DNA from: Gaiellasilicea sp963811885
GTDB lineage: Bacteria > Actinomycetota > Thermoleophilia > Gaiellales > Gaiellaceae
Direction of reading: 5' to 3'
NCBI GenBank assembly: GCA_963811885.1
Contig: CAWETB010000012.1
Coordinates: forward strand, 124,001-188,000
Length of the DNA: 64,000 bases
A program made the position numbers and the translations under genes. The notes under the pieces are model-generated. The model was not told the origin of the DNA and made no database searches. It worked only from the letters and a program-made list of their open reading frames with translations. Each line of letters starts with the position of its first letter. The first letter of the stretch is position 1. This document shows, one piece after another, positions 26,610 to 37,058 of this stretch.

Positions 26610-26944
26610 CTACGGCTCTCGAGCCTGCAGACGCCAGCCCGAGGCTGCCGCTCGATCGCGCTCTTCGGGCGCGCGCCGACAGCGACTTCGCCGGCTCGCC
26701 GTTCTCGAACATGATCAGCATCGGGATCGAGACGATCCCGTACCGCTCGGCGAGGCTCTGCTCCTCGTCGATGTTCACCTTGACGATCTTCACCTTGTCG
26801 GCGTGCTCCTCGCCGATCTTGTCGAGCACGGGCGCGATGGCGTGGCACGGGCCGCACCACTCGGCCCAGAAGTCCACGATCACCGGCTTCTCGCTCTGGA
26901 GCACCTCTTGCTCGAAGGTGTCCTTCGTTCACTGCAACTGCCAT
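26610..26944 (-). CDS. trxA: Thioredoxin
   Basis: Clear active site VDFWAEWCGPCHAIAPVLDK, with DEEQSLAERYGIVSIPMLIM containing the cis-Pro loop and FENGEPAKS. CxxC is WCGPC. From ATG at 26944 one extra G (expected MAVAVNEDTFEQEVLQSEKP) breaks the frame, and further errors blur the last ~20 codons, so the stop at 26610-26612 is tentative. AAAGGA lies 8 nt before the ATG, so this gene has a leader and ribosome-binding site. It reduces disulfides in the cytoplasm and would be a natural electron donor for the peroxiredoxin. Confidence 0.85.
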
Positions 26945-27027
26945 TCGGTCATTCCTTTCGCGTCGTCTTGAGAGGTCGTTCGCCGTGCCTCGTCACAACG
27001 TAAACGACGGGGCCGGACGCTCTTCCC

Positions 27028-27033
27028 TAGAAT
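27028..27033 (+). promoter_or_regulatory. -10 box of ileS, leaderless
   Basis: TAGAAT, one mismatch from consensus TATAAT, ends 7 nt before the ATG at 27041. Confidence 0.55.
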
Positions 27034-27040
27034 CGCGCGC

Positions 27041-30000
27041 ATGTTCCGCCCGCTGCCGGCCGTGCCCGACCACCCCGCGCTCGAGCTGGAGATCCTCGAG
27101 CGCTGGGAGCGCGAGGAGACCTTCGAGCGGCTGCGCGACGCAGAACCGCGGCGGCCCGCGCTGGAGCTTCATCGACGGGCCGGTGACGGCGAACAAGGCG
27201 CTCGCCGTCCACACCGCCTGGGGGCGGACGCTGAAGGACGTCTTCCAGCGCTACAAGGCGCTGCGCGGCTTCGACCAGCGCTACCAGAACGGCTTCGACT
27301 GCCAGGGCCTCTGGATCGAGGTCGGCGTCGAGCGCGAGCTCGGGCTCAACTCGAAGCGGGAGATCGAGGAGTACGGCCTCGCCGAGTTCGCCGCGCCGCT
27401 GCCGCGAGGTCGTCGTCGGGTCGTCGCGACGAGCTGACCGAGGGCTCGAAGCGGCTCGGCCAGTGGATGGACTGGGGCAACGACTACTTCACCTTCTCGC
27501 GACACGAACATCGAGTACATCTGGCGCTTCCTGCAGCATCGTCCACGAGCGCGGCTGGCTCTACAAGGGCCACCGCTCGACCGAGTGGTGCCCGCGCTGC
27601 GGGACGTCGATCTCCGCGCACGAGCTGCACGGCAGCTACGTCGACCGCGCCGACCCGTCGCTCTACGTCCGCTTCCCGCTGCTCGACCGGCCCGGCGAGG
27701 CGCTCGTCGATCTGGACGACGACGCCGTGGACGCTCCCGGCGAACGTCGCCGCCGCCGTCAAGCCCGACGCCGAGTACGGCCGGCTGCGAGAACGGCGAG
27801 TGGGTCGCGGTCGCGCGCTATCCCGGACGAGACGTTCGACGAGCGGCTGCGCGGCGCGGAGCTCGTCGGGCTGGCGCTACACCGGCCCGTTCGACGACCT
27901 CGGCCCCGGCGGCGGGGGTCGAGCACCGCGTCATCCCCTGGGACGACGTCTCGCTCGAGGAGGGCACCGGCATCGTCCACATCGCGCCGGGCTGCGGCGC
28001 CGAGGACTTCGAGCTCTCGAAGCGTCACGACCTGCCCGTGCTCGACGCCGGTCGACGAGGCGGGCCGCTTCTACGCCGACTACGGCTGGCTGCACGGCCT
28101 CTCGACCGTCGAGGCGGCGGAGCAGATCATCGGCGACCTCGAGGAGAAGGGCGCTCCTCGTCGAGGCGGGCCTGCACGAGCACCGCTACCCCGAGTGCTG
28201 GCGCTGCCACACGCCGCTCATCTTCCGGATCGCCGACGACTGGTTCATCTCCGTCGACGAGATCCGCGCAGCCGATGCGCGACGCGAACGCGACGGTGGA
28301 GTGGACGCCCGAGTACATGGGCAAGCGCATGGACGACTGGCTCGCGCAACATGGGCGACTGGAACATCTCCCGCCGCCGCTACTACGGGCTGCCGCTCCC
28401 GTTCTACCCGTGCGCGTGCGGCCACCTGAACGTGATCGGCTCGCGCGGGAGCTCGAGCGAGCGGGCCTCGCGGGGCTCGACGAGCTCGAGGAGCTGCGCC
28501 GCCCGTGGATCGACGCGCGTGCCCGATCCGCTGCGAGGCCTGCGGCGAGGAGGTCGAGCGGATCCCCGAGGTCGGCGACGTCTGGCTCGACGCCGGCATC
28601 GTCCCGTTCTCGACGCTCGGCTGGCAGAACCCGGAGTGCGTCCCCGACGGCTACGCGACCGGCGCGGCGAAGGGCCTGCCGACGCGCCGACCTGCCCGAC
28701 CACGCGTACTGGGAGGAGTGGTTCCCGGCCGACTGGGTCTCGGAGATGCGCGAGCAGATCCGGCTCTGGTTCTACTCGCAGCTCTTCATGTCGGTGGCGC
28801 TCGACCGGCCGGGCGCCGTTCAAGCAGGTGCTCGGCTACGAGAAGATGCTCGACGAGACACGGCCGCGAGATGCACGGCTCGTGGGGGAACATGATCGAC
28901 GCCGAGCGACGCGTTCGAGCGCATGGGCGCCGACGTGATGCGCTGGCAGTTCTGCGCGCAGCCGCCCGACCAGAACCTCCTCTTCGGCTTCGGCCCGGCG
29001 CACGAGATCAAGCGGCGGCTCCTCACGCTCTGGAACTCGGTCTCGTTCCTCGTCGACTACGCGAACGATCGAGGGCTTCCAGCCGCGCTACGCCGACCTC
29101 GAGCGCGGGCCGGACTGCGAGCTGCGGCCGCTCGACCGCTGGCTCGTCGCGCGCACGCGCGCAGCTCGTCGCCGAGGCGACGGCGGGGTACGAGCGCTGC
29201 TCACGTGGACGTCGATCGCGCGCGTTCGAGGCGTTCGTCGACGACCTCTCGAACTGGTACATCCGCCGCTCGCGCAGGCGCTTCTGGGACGGCGACGAGG
29301 CGGCGTTCCGCACGCTCTGGTCCGCGCTCGTGCAGGCGCTCCGCGTGATCGCGCCGGTGATGCCGTTCCTCGCCGAGCACCTCTGGCAGAACCTCGTCGC
29401 GCGACGCGTGCGACGGACGCGCCGCACTCGGTCTTCCTCGCCGGCTGGCCCGAGGCGCGCGAGCCGGACGAGGCGCTGCTCGCGGAGGTCGCCGAGGTGC
29501 GGCGCGTCGTCGAGCTCGGCCGCCAGGCGCGCTCGGCGGCCGACCTGAAGCTCCGCCAGCCGCTGCGGCGGCTCGTCGTCCAGGGCGCGCCGCTCGCCGA
29601 GGCGCACGCGGACGAGATCGCCGAGGAGCTGCGCGTCAAGGAGGTCGTCTTCGGCCCCGTCGAGGCGATGGAGCTGCGCGTCAAGCCGGAGCTGCGCGCG
29701 CTCGGGCCGAAGCTCGGCAAGGAGCTCGGCGCGGTCCGCGCCGCGCTCGAGGCCGGCGAGTTCGAGCAGCTCGACGGCGGGCGCATCCGGGTGCCGGCCA
29801 CGAGCTCGAGCCGGCCGAGGTGCTCGTCGAGCGCAGCGGCGGCGACGGCTGGGCGCTCGCCGAGGAGGACGGCGTCACGGTCGCGCTCGACACCGAGCTC
29901 GACGAGGAGCTCGCGCGCGAGGCGCGCGTCCTCGACCGGATCCACGAGGTGAACACGATGCGCAAGGACGCGGGCCTCGAGCTCACCGACCGGATCGCGC

Positions 30001-30140
30001 TCACGCTGCCCGCCGCCGACGCCGACCTGCTCGACGCACGCCGACCGGATCAGGCACGAGACGCTCGCCGTCGTCGCTCGGCGTCGACGGCGCGGGCGTG
30101 CCGCGCGATCGCGAAGGCCGATCGAGCGCGAGGCCGTCGG
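27041..30140 (+). CDS. ileS: Isoleucyl-tRNA synthetase with variant signature motifs
   Basis: The class I layout is readable throughout: the N-terminal Rossmann half (SFIDGPVTANKALAVHTAWG), the CP1 editing domain (VVWTTTPWTLPANVA, then EEGTGIVHIAPGCGAEDF), a zinc site (YPECWRC), the second Rossmann half (GDVWLDAGIVPFSTLGW), the KMSKS region, the anticodon-binding helices (LDDLSNWYIRRSRRRFW-like) and a C-terminal domain. HIGH is replaced by AVHTAW and KMSKS by EMHGS (ETGREMHGSWGN). I count more than 20 single-base shifts in 3.1 kb. Specificity for isoleucine is inferred from family likeness. The 3' end overlaps the convergent ispH and is approximate. Confidence 0.8.
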
Positions 30141-30141
30141 C

Positions 30142-31098
30142 TCAGCGGCTGCGCGCTCGGCGAGGCTCGAGCTCGCGCCGCAGCTCGACCGGCAGCCGGA
30201 AGACGACGTCCTCGACGACCGCCGACCGGCGGATCCGTCGACGCCGCGGGCGCGGAACCAGTCGCAGACGCCGGTCACGAGCTGCTCCGGCGCGGACGCG
30301 CCCGAGGTGACGCCGACCGTCTCGACGCCGTCGAGCCAGCGCTCGTCGATCTCCGTCTCGTCGTCGATCAGGTACGCGGCGACGCCGGCGGCGCGCGCGA
30401 CGTCGACGAGCCGGTTCGAGTTCGAGCTGTTCCGCGAGCCGATCACGAGCAGCAGGTCGATCTCCGCGAGCAGCTCCTTCACCGCCTGCTGGCGGTTCGA
30501 GGTCGCGTAGCAGATGTCCTTCTTCTGCGGCGCGTGGATCTGCGGGAAGCGCCGGCGCAGGACGTCGATGATCTCGCGTCGTCTCGTCGACCGAGAGCGT
30601 CGTCTGGGTCACGTAGGCGACCTTCGCGTCGGCCGGGAGGTCGAGCGCCTCGGCCTCCGCGACGCTCGACGAGGACGATCGCCTCGGGCGCCTCGCCCAT
30701 CGTGCCCACGACCTCCTCGTGGCCCGCGTGGCCGATGAGGACGACCGTGTAGCCGTCGGCCGCGTAGCGGCGCGCCTCGACGTGCACCTTCGTCACGAGC
30801 GGGCAGGTGGCGTCGATCGCGTCGTGGCCGAGCGCGCGGCCGCGTTCTCGTGCACCGCCGGCGCGACGCCGTGCGCCGAGAGACGACCGTCGCGCCCGCG
30901 CGGCGCCTCCTCCTCGCTCTCGACGAAGATCGCGCCGCGCGCCTCGAGGTCGCGCACGACGTGGACGTTGTGGACGATCTGCTTGCGGACGTAGACCGGG
31001 GCGCCGTAGAGCTCGAGCGCCTGCTCGACCGTCTCGACGGCGCGCTCGACGCCCGCGCAGTAGCCGCGGGGCGAGGCGAGGAGGACGCGTTCGACCAT
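30142..31098 (-). CDS. ispH: 4-hydroxy-3-methylbut-2-enyl diphosphate reductase
   Basis: The last enzyme of the MEP isoprenoid pathway. The three cluster-binding cysteines are in PRGYCAGVERA, DATCPLVTKVH and KDICYATSNRQ; the substrate His residues are in IVHNVHVV and GHAGHEEVVGT, with Glu in the HEE element. VIGSRNSSNSNRLVDVA and VGVTSGASAPEQLV complete it. I use ATG 31098, not 31107, because a TACGAT -10 box covers 31111-31106. Frameshifts near 30195, 30590, 30665, 30843 and 30885 interrupt it. It converges on ileS. Confidence 0.88.
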
Positions 31099-31105
31099 CG
31101 CGGCC

Positions 31106-31111
31106 ATCGTA
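31106..31111 (-). promoter_or_regulatory. -10 box of ispH, leaderless
   Basis: TACGAT on the minus strand ends 7 nt before the ATG at 31098 and overlaps the upstream ATG at 31107, which therefore cannot be the start. Confidence 0.5.
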
Positions 31112-31138
31112 GCTCCGCGCGCGACGGAGCAGGGAGAA

Positions 31139-31175
31139 CGGCCCTGCCGCTCGGGGGGTCGTCGCGGCAGGGCCG
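31139..31175. other. Long GC hairpin between ispH and the kinase gene
   Basis: CGGCCCTGCCGC (31139-31150) pairs with GCGGCAGGGCCG (31164-31175) around a 13-nt G-rich loop. It sits upstream of both divergent genes. No U-tract follows. It may be a remnant terminator or a structured small-RNA stem; the remaining ~130 bases to the kinase start hold one more short stem (CCCGCG with CGCGGG near 31190). Confidence 0.4.
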
Positions 31176-31270
31176 CTTCCAATGCTCCCCGCGCGTACGC
31201 GGGTCGCATCGCCCAGTGCAGCGACGCTATTCCCCGGTCGGCCTGGTTCCAATAGGCCGGACGGCCCATC

Positions 31271-31299
31271 TTTCAAAGCGGCATGCGCCTCTCTATCAT
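31271..31299 (+). promoter_or_regulatory. Promoter of the histidine kinase gene
   Basis: TTTCAA (31271-31276) and TATCAT (31294-31299) with a 17-nt spacer, 11 nt before the GTG at 31311. Confidence 0.45.
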
Positions 31300-31310
31300 C
31301 GGGGACTCCA

Positions 31311-34300
31311 GTGGACGTCGAGACTCAGGCGGTGCTGTTCGACGCGGTGCCGTTGCTCGCTCGTCGCGGCGCTGCCTCTGGCCGTCGGCGCGACGATCGC
31401 GTTCCTGCTGCGGCGAGATCGCGGCCGACCGCATCCGCCCGAGCCCGGCTCGCGCCGACCCGGCCGTCGGTCCGAGCACGGCGGGGCTCTCGCAGCAGCT
31501 GCTCGCGCCTCGCGAGCCGTGCCGACGTCGCGAAGGTGCTCGCTCGACGAGCTCGCCGAGCGCGTTCGAGCTCGACGCTCGCCAACATGGCCCTGATCGA
31601 GGACGGCGGGCTGCGCCGCGGTGATCGTCGCGGCCCGCGAGGGCGGGAGCGACCACCTCGGCCTCGTCGGCAAGCGCGTCGCGCTCGACCGCGAGCCGTC
31701 CGGGATCGACGCGCGCCGTCCGCGAGGGCCGCGCGTTCACGGTCTACGACGCCGAGCACTCCGCCGTCGTCAACCAGCGTCTGAACGCGATCGCGAAGGC
31801 CAAGAGCTGCGTCTACGTCCCGTTCGTGCGCGGACGAGGTGATCGGGGTCGTCTTCGGCGCCGTTCGCAGCCCGCGCGTCTTCGACGAGGAGGAGCTCGG
31901 CCGGATGCAGGCCTTCGCGAGCGAGGGCGGGCTGGCGCTCGAGCGCTCGCGCGCGACGATCGCGCTCGCCGACGCGCTCGAGCGCGAGCGGCTGGTCGCG
32001 CACGTCTCGCTCGAGCTCCGGTCGCGCCGCAACGTCGACGAGGTGCTGCCGGCGGTGCTCGCCGAGATCGGCATCGCGCTCGACGCGGCCCGCTGCTTCG
32101 TCCGGCTCGGCGAGCGCGGCGACGCGACGCGGCGTGGCGGCCGAGTGGCACGCCGACGGGGTGCCGCCGCTCGGCGACGCGTCACCGGCTGCCGGTCGTC
32201 AACCTCTGTGCGCGCTGCGGCGCACGGTCGCCGTGGCGGACGTCCTGGCGACGCCGGCGCTCGAGCGACGGCAGCCTCGGCGACCGTCCGTGGGCTCTCC
32301 GAGCCGGTGTGCACGCCGTGCTCGCGACGCCGATCGTCGCTTCGAGCGGATGCTCGGCGTGCTCGCCGTCCACCGCTCGACGTCGGCGACTGGAGCCGGC
32401 GAGATCGCGCTCGCCGAGGCGGTCGCGCGGCGAGGTCGGCGGTCGCGCTCCACACCGCGCGCCTGCTCGCGCGAGAACGAGCGCCGGCTCGGCGAGCAGG
32501 CGGCGCTCCTCAAGGCGGCCGAGGCGTGACGAGCGAGCTCGAGCTTCGACGCCGTGCTCGAGCGCCTCGTCGACGGAGGTCACGCGCGCTCGCTCGACGC
32601 CGACGCGGCCGACTGCTACCTGCTCGACCGCGGCGCCGAGCTCCTGCGCTGCGCCGCGGTCCACGGGCTTGCCCGAGGCGCGTCGGCTTCGAGTTCCCGG
32701 CCGACCAGGGCCGTCGGCGCGGCGATCAGCGACGGGCGGCCGGTCGCTGGCCGAGTACGCGAGTCGCCGGCCGGTCGCCGCAGCGCGTACGCGGCTTCGT
32801 CGAGGCGATCGTCGCGCCGATCGTCTGGCCGGCGAGATCCGCGGCGTCGCTCGGCGTCGCTCGCGCGAGGCCGGCCGCTTCGACGAGTCGGACGCTGAGC
32901 CTGCTCGAGGCGTTCGCGAGCCTCGCGTCGCTCGCGCTCCGGAACGCGGAGAGCGTTCGAGGAGCGCACGCGCCAGGCGCGGGTCCAGCGCGGCTTCTAC
33001 CGGATCGCGGCCGTGCTCGGCGAGCCGCTCTCGCTCGCCGGAGACGCTCGACGCCGTCGCGCAGGCGGCGGCCGAGGCGCTCGGCGGCGACTTCGCGGCC
33101 GTGCTCACGCCGGCGCGGCGCGGGCTCGAGCTCGCGGGCGCGCACGAGCTGCCGCCGACGGCTCGCGGCGCGCGCTCGGCGAGGGCTGACGCCGGCGCGC
33201 GGCGCTCGCGCGCCGCGGCGGCGAGGCGCTCCTCGCGTCGCCGCGGCTCGCGCGAGCGACGAGCGCTTCGACGACGGCGCTCGGCGCCGCCGCGGCGGCG
33301 GCCGGGCTACGCGCTCGCTGCTCGCCGTCCCGTGCGGCGCCCGCGGCGAGGGCGCGGGCCTCGTCCTCGTCTTCTTCGCAGGGCGAGCGCACGTTCGCCG
33401 ACGACGACCTCGAGCTCGCGCGCGCAGCTCGCGGCGCGCCGCGCGCGGCGCGCTCGAGCGCAGCGCGCTCTTCGAGGCGGAGCGCACGCTCGCGCGCGCT
33501 CGCGCAGCAGCTCGCGCGCACGGGCGGCCGCGCTCGCGACGCGAGCTCGACCCGGCGGCGGTGCTCGACGAGGTCGTCGCGCCAGGCGCCCGCGCTGCTC
33601 GGCGCCGACGCGTGCGCGGTCCGCCTGCTCGAGGGCGAGGAGCTCGTCGTCGCGCGCGGCCGCCGGGCGCGGGCGCGAGCGACGCGCTCGGCGCGCGCGC
33701 TCCGTCGACCGCGCTGGCTCGTCGGCGACATCGTCCAGTCGCGCGCGCCCGGTCGCGATCGCGGACGTCGCCGACGATCCGGCGCTCGCGCGAGGCCGAC
33801 GCCGCTGCTCGCCGCGGGCTACGCGCGCGCTACCTCGGCGTGCCGCTCTTCGGCGCCGGAGGGCGGCCTGCGCGGCGTGCTCGCCGTCTACGCCGCGCGT
33901 CCGCGCGCGTGGCGCGAGGAGGAGATCGAGGCGCTCGCTCGCGCTCGCGGCGAACGCGTCGGCCGCGCTGCGCGAACGCCGAGCTCTACCAGCGCGTCGC
34001 GGTCGAGAAGGAGCGGAGCGACGCGATCCTGGCCAACATCGCCGACGGGATCGTCGCCGTCGACCGCGACGGCAACGTCGTCCTCTGGAACGCCGCGGCC
34101 GAGCGGATCACCGGCGTCCCGGCCGCGGAGGCGCTCGGCCGCGACGCCCGCGCAGGTGCTGCAGCGCGAGCTCGAGTCGCGGAGCGGCGCGCCGGCGGCG
34201 ACCGCCTGGTCTCGATCCGCGCGCGGCGGCGAGGAGGTCTGGCTCTCGCTCACCGAGGCGGTGATGCGCGACCCGGCCGGCGCGGTCGCCGGCCGGATCT

Positions 34301-35048
34301 TCGCCTTCCGCGACATCTCCGCCGAGCGGCTCGTCGAGCAGATGAAGTCCGACTTCGTCTCGACCGTCTCGCACGAGCTGCGCACGCCGCTGACGTCGAT
34401 CTACGGCTTCGCCGAGACGCTGCTGCGCCAGGACGTCGCTGTTCGGCGACGAGGAGCGGCGACGTTCCTCGGCTACATCGCCTCCGAGTCGGAGCGGCTG
34501 ACGACGATCGTCGACGCGCTGCTGAACGTCGCCCGCCTCGACACCGGCGACCTGCCAGGTGCAGCTCGCGCCGACCGACGTCGGCGCGCGTCGTCGCGGA
34601 GGTCGGTCGAGCGGCCGAGGGAGCGCGACGGCGAACGGCCACCGCTTCGTCGTCGACCTCGCCGGACGAGCCGCTCGCGGCCGCAGGCCGATCGCGACAA
34701 GCTGCGCCAGATCCTCGCGCACCTCGCTCGACAACGCGGTCAAGTTCTCGCCGAGCGGCGGCACGGTCACGGTCGCGGCGCGCCGGCGCGAGCGACGCCG
34801 TCGAGCTGCAGCGTCGACGGACGAGGGCATCGGCATCCCGCAGGCCGAGCGGGAGCGGATCTTCCGCAAGTTCTACCGCGGCGAGCCGCGCGGCCGGCGC
34901 CGTCGGCGGCACGGGCCTCGGGCTCTTCATCGCCGCAGGGGCCTCGTCACGGCGATGGGCGGGCAGGATCTGGGTCGACTCGGCCGAGGGCGAGGGCTCG
35001 AGCTTCATCTTCGAGCTGCCGCTCGCGCGGCGCGAGAGTGAGACGTGA
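31311..35048 (+). CDS. Multi-GAF, PAS sensor histidine kinase
   Basis: About 1,240 residues. An N-terminal helix (ALPLAVGATIAFLL) is followed by what look like five tandem GAF domains (about 31560-31960, 32000-32460, 32540-32950, 33000-33460 and 33530-33960), a PAS domain (ILANIADGIVAVDRDGNVVL), HisKA with FVSTVSHELRTPLTSIYGFA (phospho-His), and HATPase_c with the N box DNAVKFSPSGG and G boxes DEGIGIP and GGTGLGLFIA. It phosphorylates the response regulator that follows 39 nt later. The ligands of the GAF domains are unknown. It carries dozens of single-base shifts, one of them CTGCT read as CTCGCT near the start. Confidence 0.82.
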
Positions 35049-35087
35049 CGCGACGGACTGGGTATACGACCGCGGCCGAGGCCGGGC

Positions 35088-35539
35088 ATGACGAAGGTGC
35101 TGGTCATCGACGACGAGGCGCCGATCCGGCTGCTCTGCCGCGTCAACCTCGAGGCGGAGGGGATGGACGTGCTCGAGGCCGGCGGACGGGCCGAGCGGGC
35201 TCGAGACGGCGCGCGACGAGCAGCCCGGACGTGATCCTGCTCGACGTGATGATGCCGGGGCTCGACGGCTGGCGGGTCGCGGAGGCGGCTGCTCGACGAC
35301 GAGCGCACGCGCGACATCCCGATCATCTTCCTGACCGCGCGCGCCGAGTTCCGCGACCGCGCGCGCGGGCTCGACATCGGCGGCGTCGACTACGTGACGA
35401 AGCCGTTCAACCCGCTCGAGCTGGCGCCGCTCGTCGCGGCGCTGCTCGACGCGGCTCGAGCGCGGCGAGCGCGACGAGCTGCGCGCGCGAGAAGCTCGCC
35501 GAGCTGCGCGCCCTGATGGCCGAGACCGTACGGCGCTAG
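35088..35539 (+). CDS. Single-domain response regulator
   Basis: A CheY-like receiver: acidic pair in VLVIDDEAPIRLL, phospho-acceptor Asp in PDVILLDVMMPGLDGW, Thr in IIFLTARAEF and Lys in VDYVTKPFNPLEL. A C-terminal helix (RREKLAELRALMAETVRR) follows and there is no DNA-binding domain, so output is by protein contact. It is paired with the kinase upstream. Frameshifts near 35185, 35210, 35290, 35455 and 35485. Its TAG stop overlaps the stop of the convergent CAP gene in CTAG. Confidence 0.82.
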
Positions 35540-35995
35540 CAGCCGGCGAAGTCGGCGGTGACGACGGCGCGCCGTCGAGCCGGCGAAGGTGCCGACGCAG
35601 CGCGCCGAGGCCGATCGGTCGGAAGCCCGGGCGGAGCAGGTTCGCGCGGTGGTCCGGGCTCGCGAGCCAGCGCGCTGCACGATCGCCGCGGCGGTCGCGG
35701 AGCCCGTCGCCCCAGGCGAGGTTCTCGCCGAAGATCGGGCCGCGGCGCGCGAGCTGGCAGGATCCGGCGCCGAAAGTCGCCGTGCGTGAAGACATGCCGG
35801 TCCGGAGCATCGCGCGGTGTGGGCGCGCGCGGCGCGCGTCGAGCGTCGGGTCGGCCTCGAGCGGCGCGAGGCCGTGCTGCGAGGCGCACCTCGGTTCATC
35901 GCGCCGAGCAGCGGGCGCTCGCGCTGGGGAGCAGCGTCGCCGCGCCAGCCGGTTGCGCCGCAAAGGCGCAAGTAGCGGCCGAAACGACGAGAATC
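35536..35995 (-). CDS. Secreted CAP/SCP-domain protein
   Basis: The CAP-domain pattern is readable: LLGAMNRARAQHGLAPLEAD, then AHTARMLRTGMFSHGDF, RRGPIFGENLAWGDG, WLASPDHRANLLRPGFRPIG and VVTADFAGC. HTARM-SH, GENLAWG and SPDHRANLL hold the family's His and Glu residues. A signal-like stretch (VVSAATCAFAAQPAGAATLL) precedes it in one frame, so export is likely. The start could not be fixed because of frameshifts. Bacterial CAP proteins are of uncertain function. Confidence 0.68.
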
Positions 35996-36063
35996 TGCGC
36001 CTAGATTGCAGCGCAAGACGGATGTCGAAACCGTCAACGAGGCCTGCCGGACGGAGTCAAAGC

Positions 36064-37023
36064 TCACGGGCAGTCTGGGCGAGCAGCGATCGCGACGAGC
36101 ACGATCGCGCCGCCCACGAGCTGCACCGCGCCGAGCGACTCTCCGAGCCACAGCACGCGACCACGCGTGGCCACGACGGGCTCGAGCATCGCGACGATCC
36201 CGACGCGCGTCGCCGAGACGTGGCGGAGCGCGGCGACGAGGAGCGCGAAGGTGCACCATCGTCCCGAGCGACGACCATGTAGAGCAGCAGCAGCCAGACC
36301 GGCAGCGTGCAGCCCTCGAGGTGGCCGAGCAGCGAGACGGTGTCGTCGAGCCGTCCCGAACGGAAACGCGCCAGAGCGGCTGAACGAGCGCCCAGAAGAG
36401 CGCGGCGAAGAGGAAGCCCGAAGGCGAGGAGCGACACCGGATCGCGGCGCATGACCGCGTGCTCGGCCATCAGGACGTAGAGCGCGAACGCGACGGCGGC
36501 GGCGAGCGCGGCGGCGACGCCGAGCGCCGTCGAGCGTGAGCCCGGTCCAGACCTCGACCACGAGCGACGAGCCCGCGAGCGCGAGCACGAGCGCGACCCA
36601 GATCCGGCGGCGCACGGCTCCTGCGCAGACGACCGCGCGCAGAGCGCGACGAGGATCGGCGCGAGGTACTGGATCAGCAGCGCGATCCCGATCGGCAGCC
36701 GCCGGATCGCGAGGAAGTAGAAGCCACTGCACGAACGCGAGGCCCGGCGATCCCGAAGACGATCAGGAACGGCAGCTCGCGGCGGGTCACGCGCAGGCGC
36801 TCGCGGCGCGACGAGCGCGAGCACGAGCGCGAAGCCGAGGGACGCGCCGGTCGACGCGCAGCTGCGTGAGCTCCAGCGACGAGATCCCGGACTGCAGCAC
36901 GACCTTCGAGACCGTCCCGTTGACGCGCGAAGAGCGGCGCGGCCGACGATCACCATCGCGTAGCCGACGGCGCGGCCGCCGCTCGCGGCCGGCCTCGCCG
37001 GGGAGGTAGGCGACGTCGGCCAC
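36064..37023 (-). CDS. EamA/DMT-family exporter
   Basis: Ten hydrophobic helices in two repeated halves, with typical EamA elements: SKVVLQSGISSLELTQLRV, FLAIRRLPIGIALLIQYLAP, LVALVLALAGSSLVVEV, VAFALYVLMAEHAV and HVSATRVGIVAMLEPVVAT at the end of the second half. The substrate is probably an amino acid or other small metabolite. Many single-base shifts. GTG start at 37023, 8 nt after a TAGGTT -10 box, divergent from the ABC transporter. Confidence 0.75.
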
Positions 37024-37031
37024 TCCTGGCG

Positions 37032-37037
37032 AACCTA
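37032..37037 (-). promoter_or_regulatory. -10 box of the EamA gene, leaderless
   Basis: TAGGTT on the minus strand ends 8 nt before the GTG at 37023. Confidence 0.4.
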
Positions 37038-37045
37038 CCAGCGTC

Positions 37046-37051
37046 TAGGCT
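37046..37051 (+). promoter_or_regulatory. -10 box of the osmoprotectant transporter operon, leaderless
   Basis: TAGGCT ends 7 nt before the GTG at 37059. It shares a 35-nt gap with the divergent EamA promoter. Confidence 0.45.
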
Positions 37052-37058
37052 TCGATCA

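Noticed and set aside
26900..26944. A second possible selenocysteine: reading MTEWQLQ-TGA-TKDTFEQEVL at the start of trxA
   Set aside because: That reading starts in another frame. The correct start is MAVAVNEDTFEQEVL with one extra G, and the real active site WCGPC is intact. No SECIS-like stem sits at the right distance.
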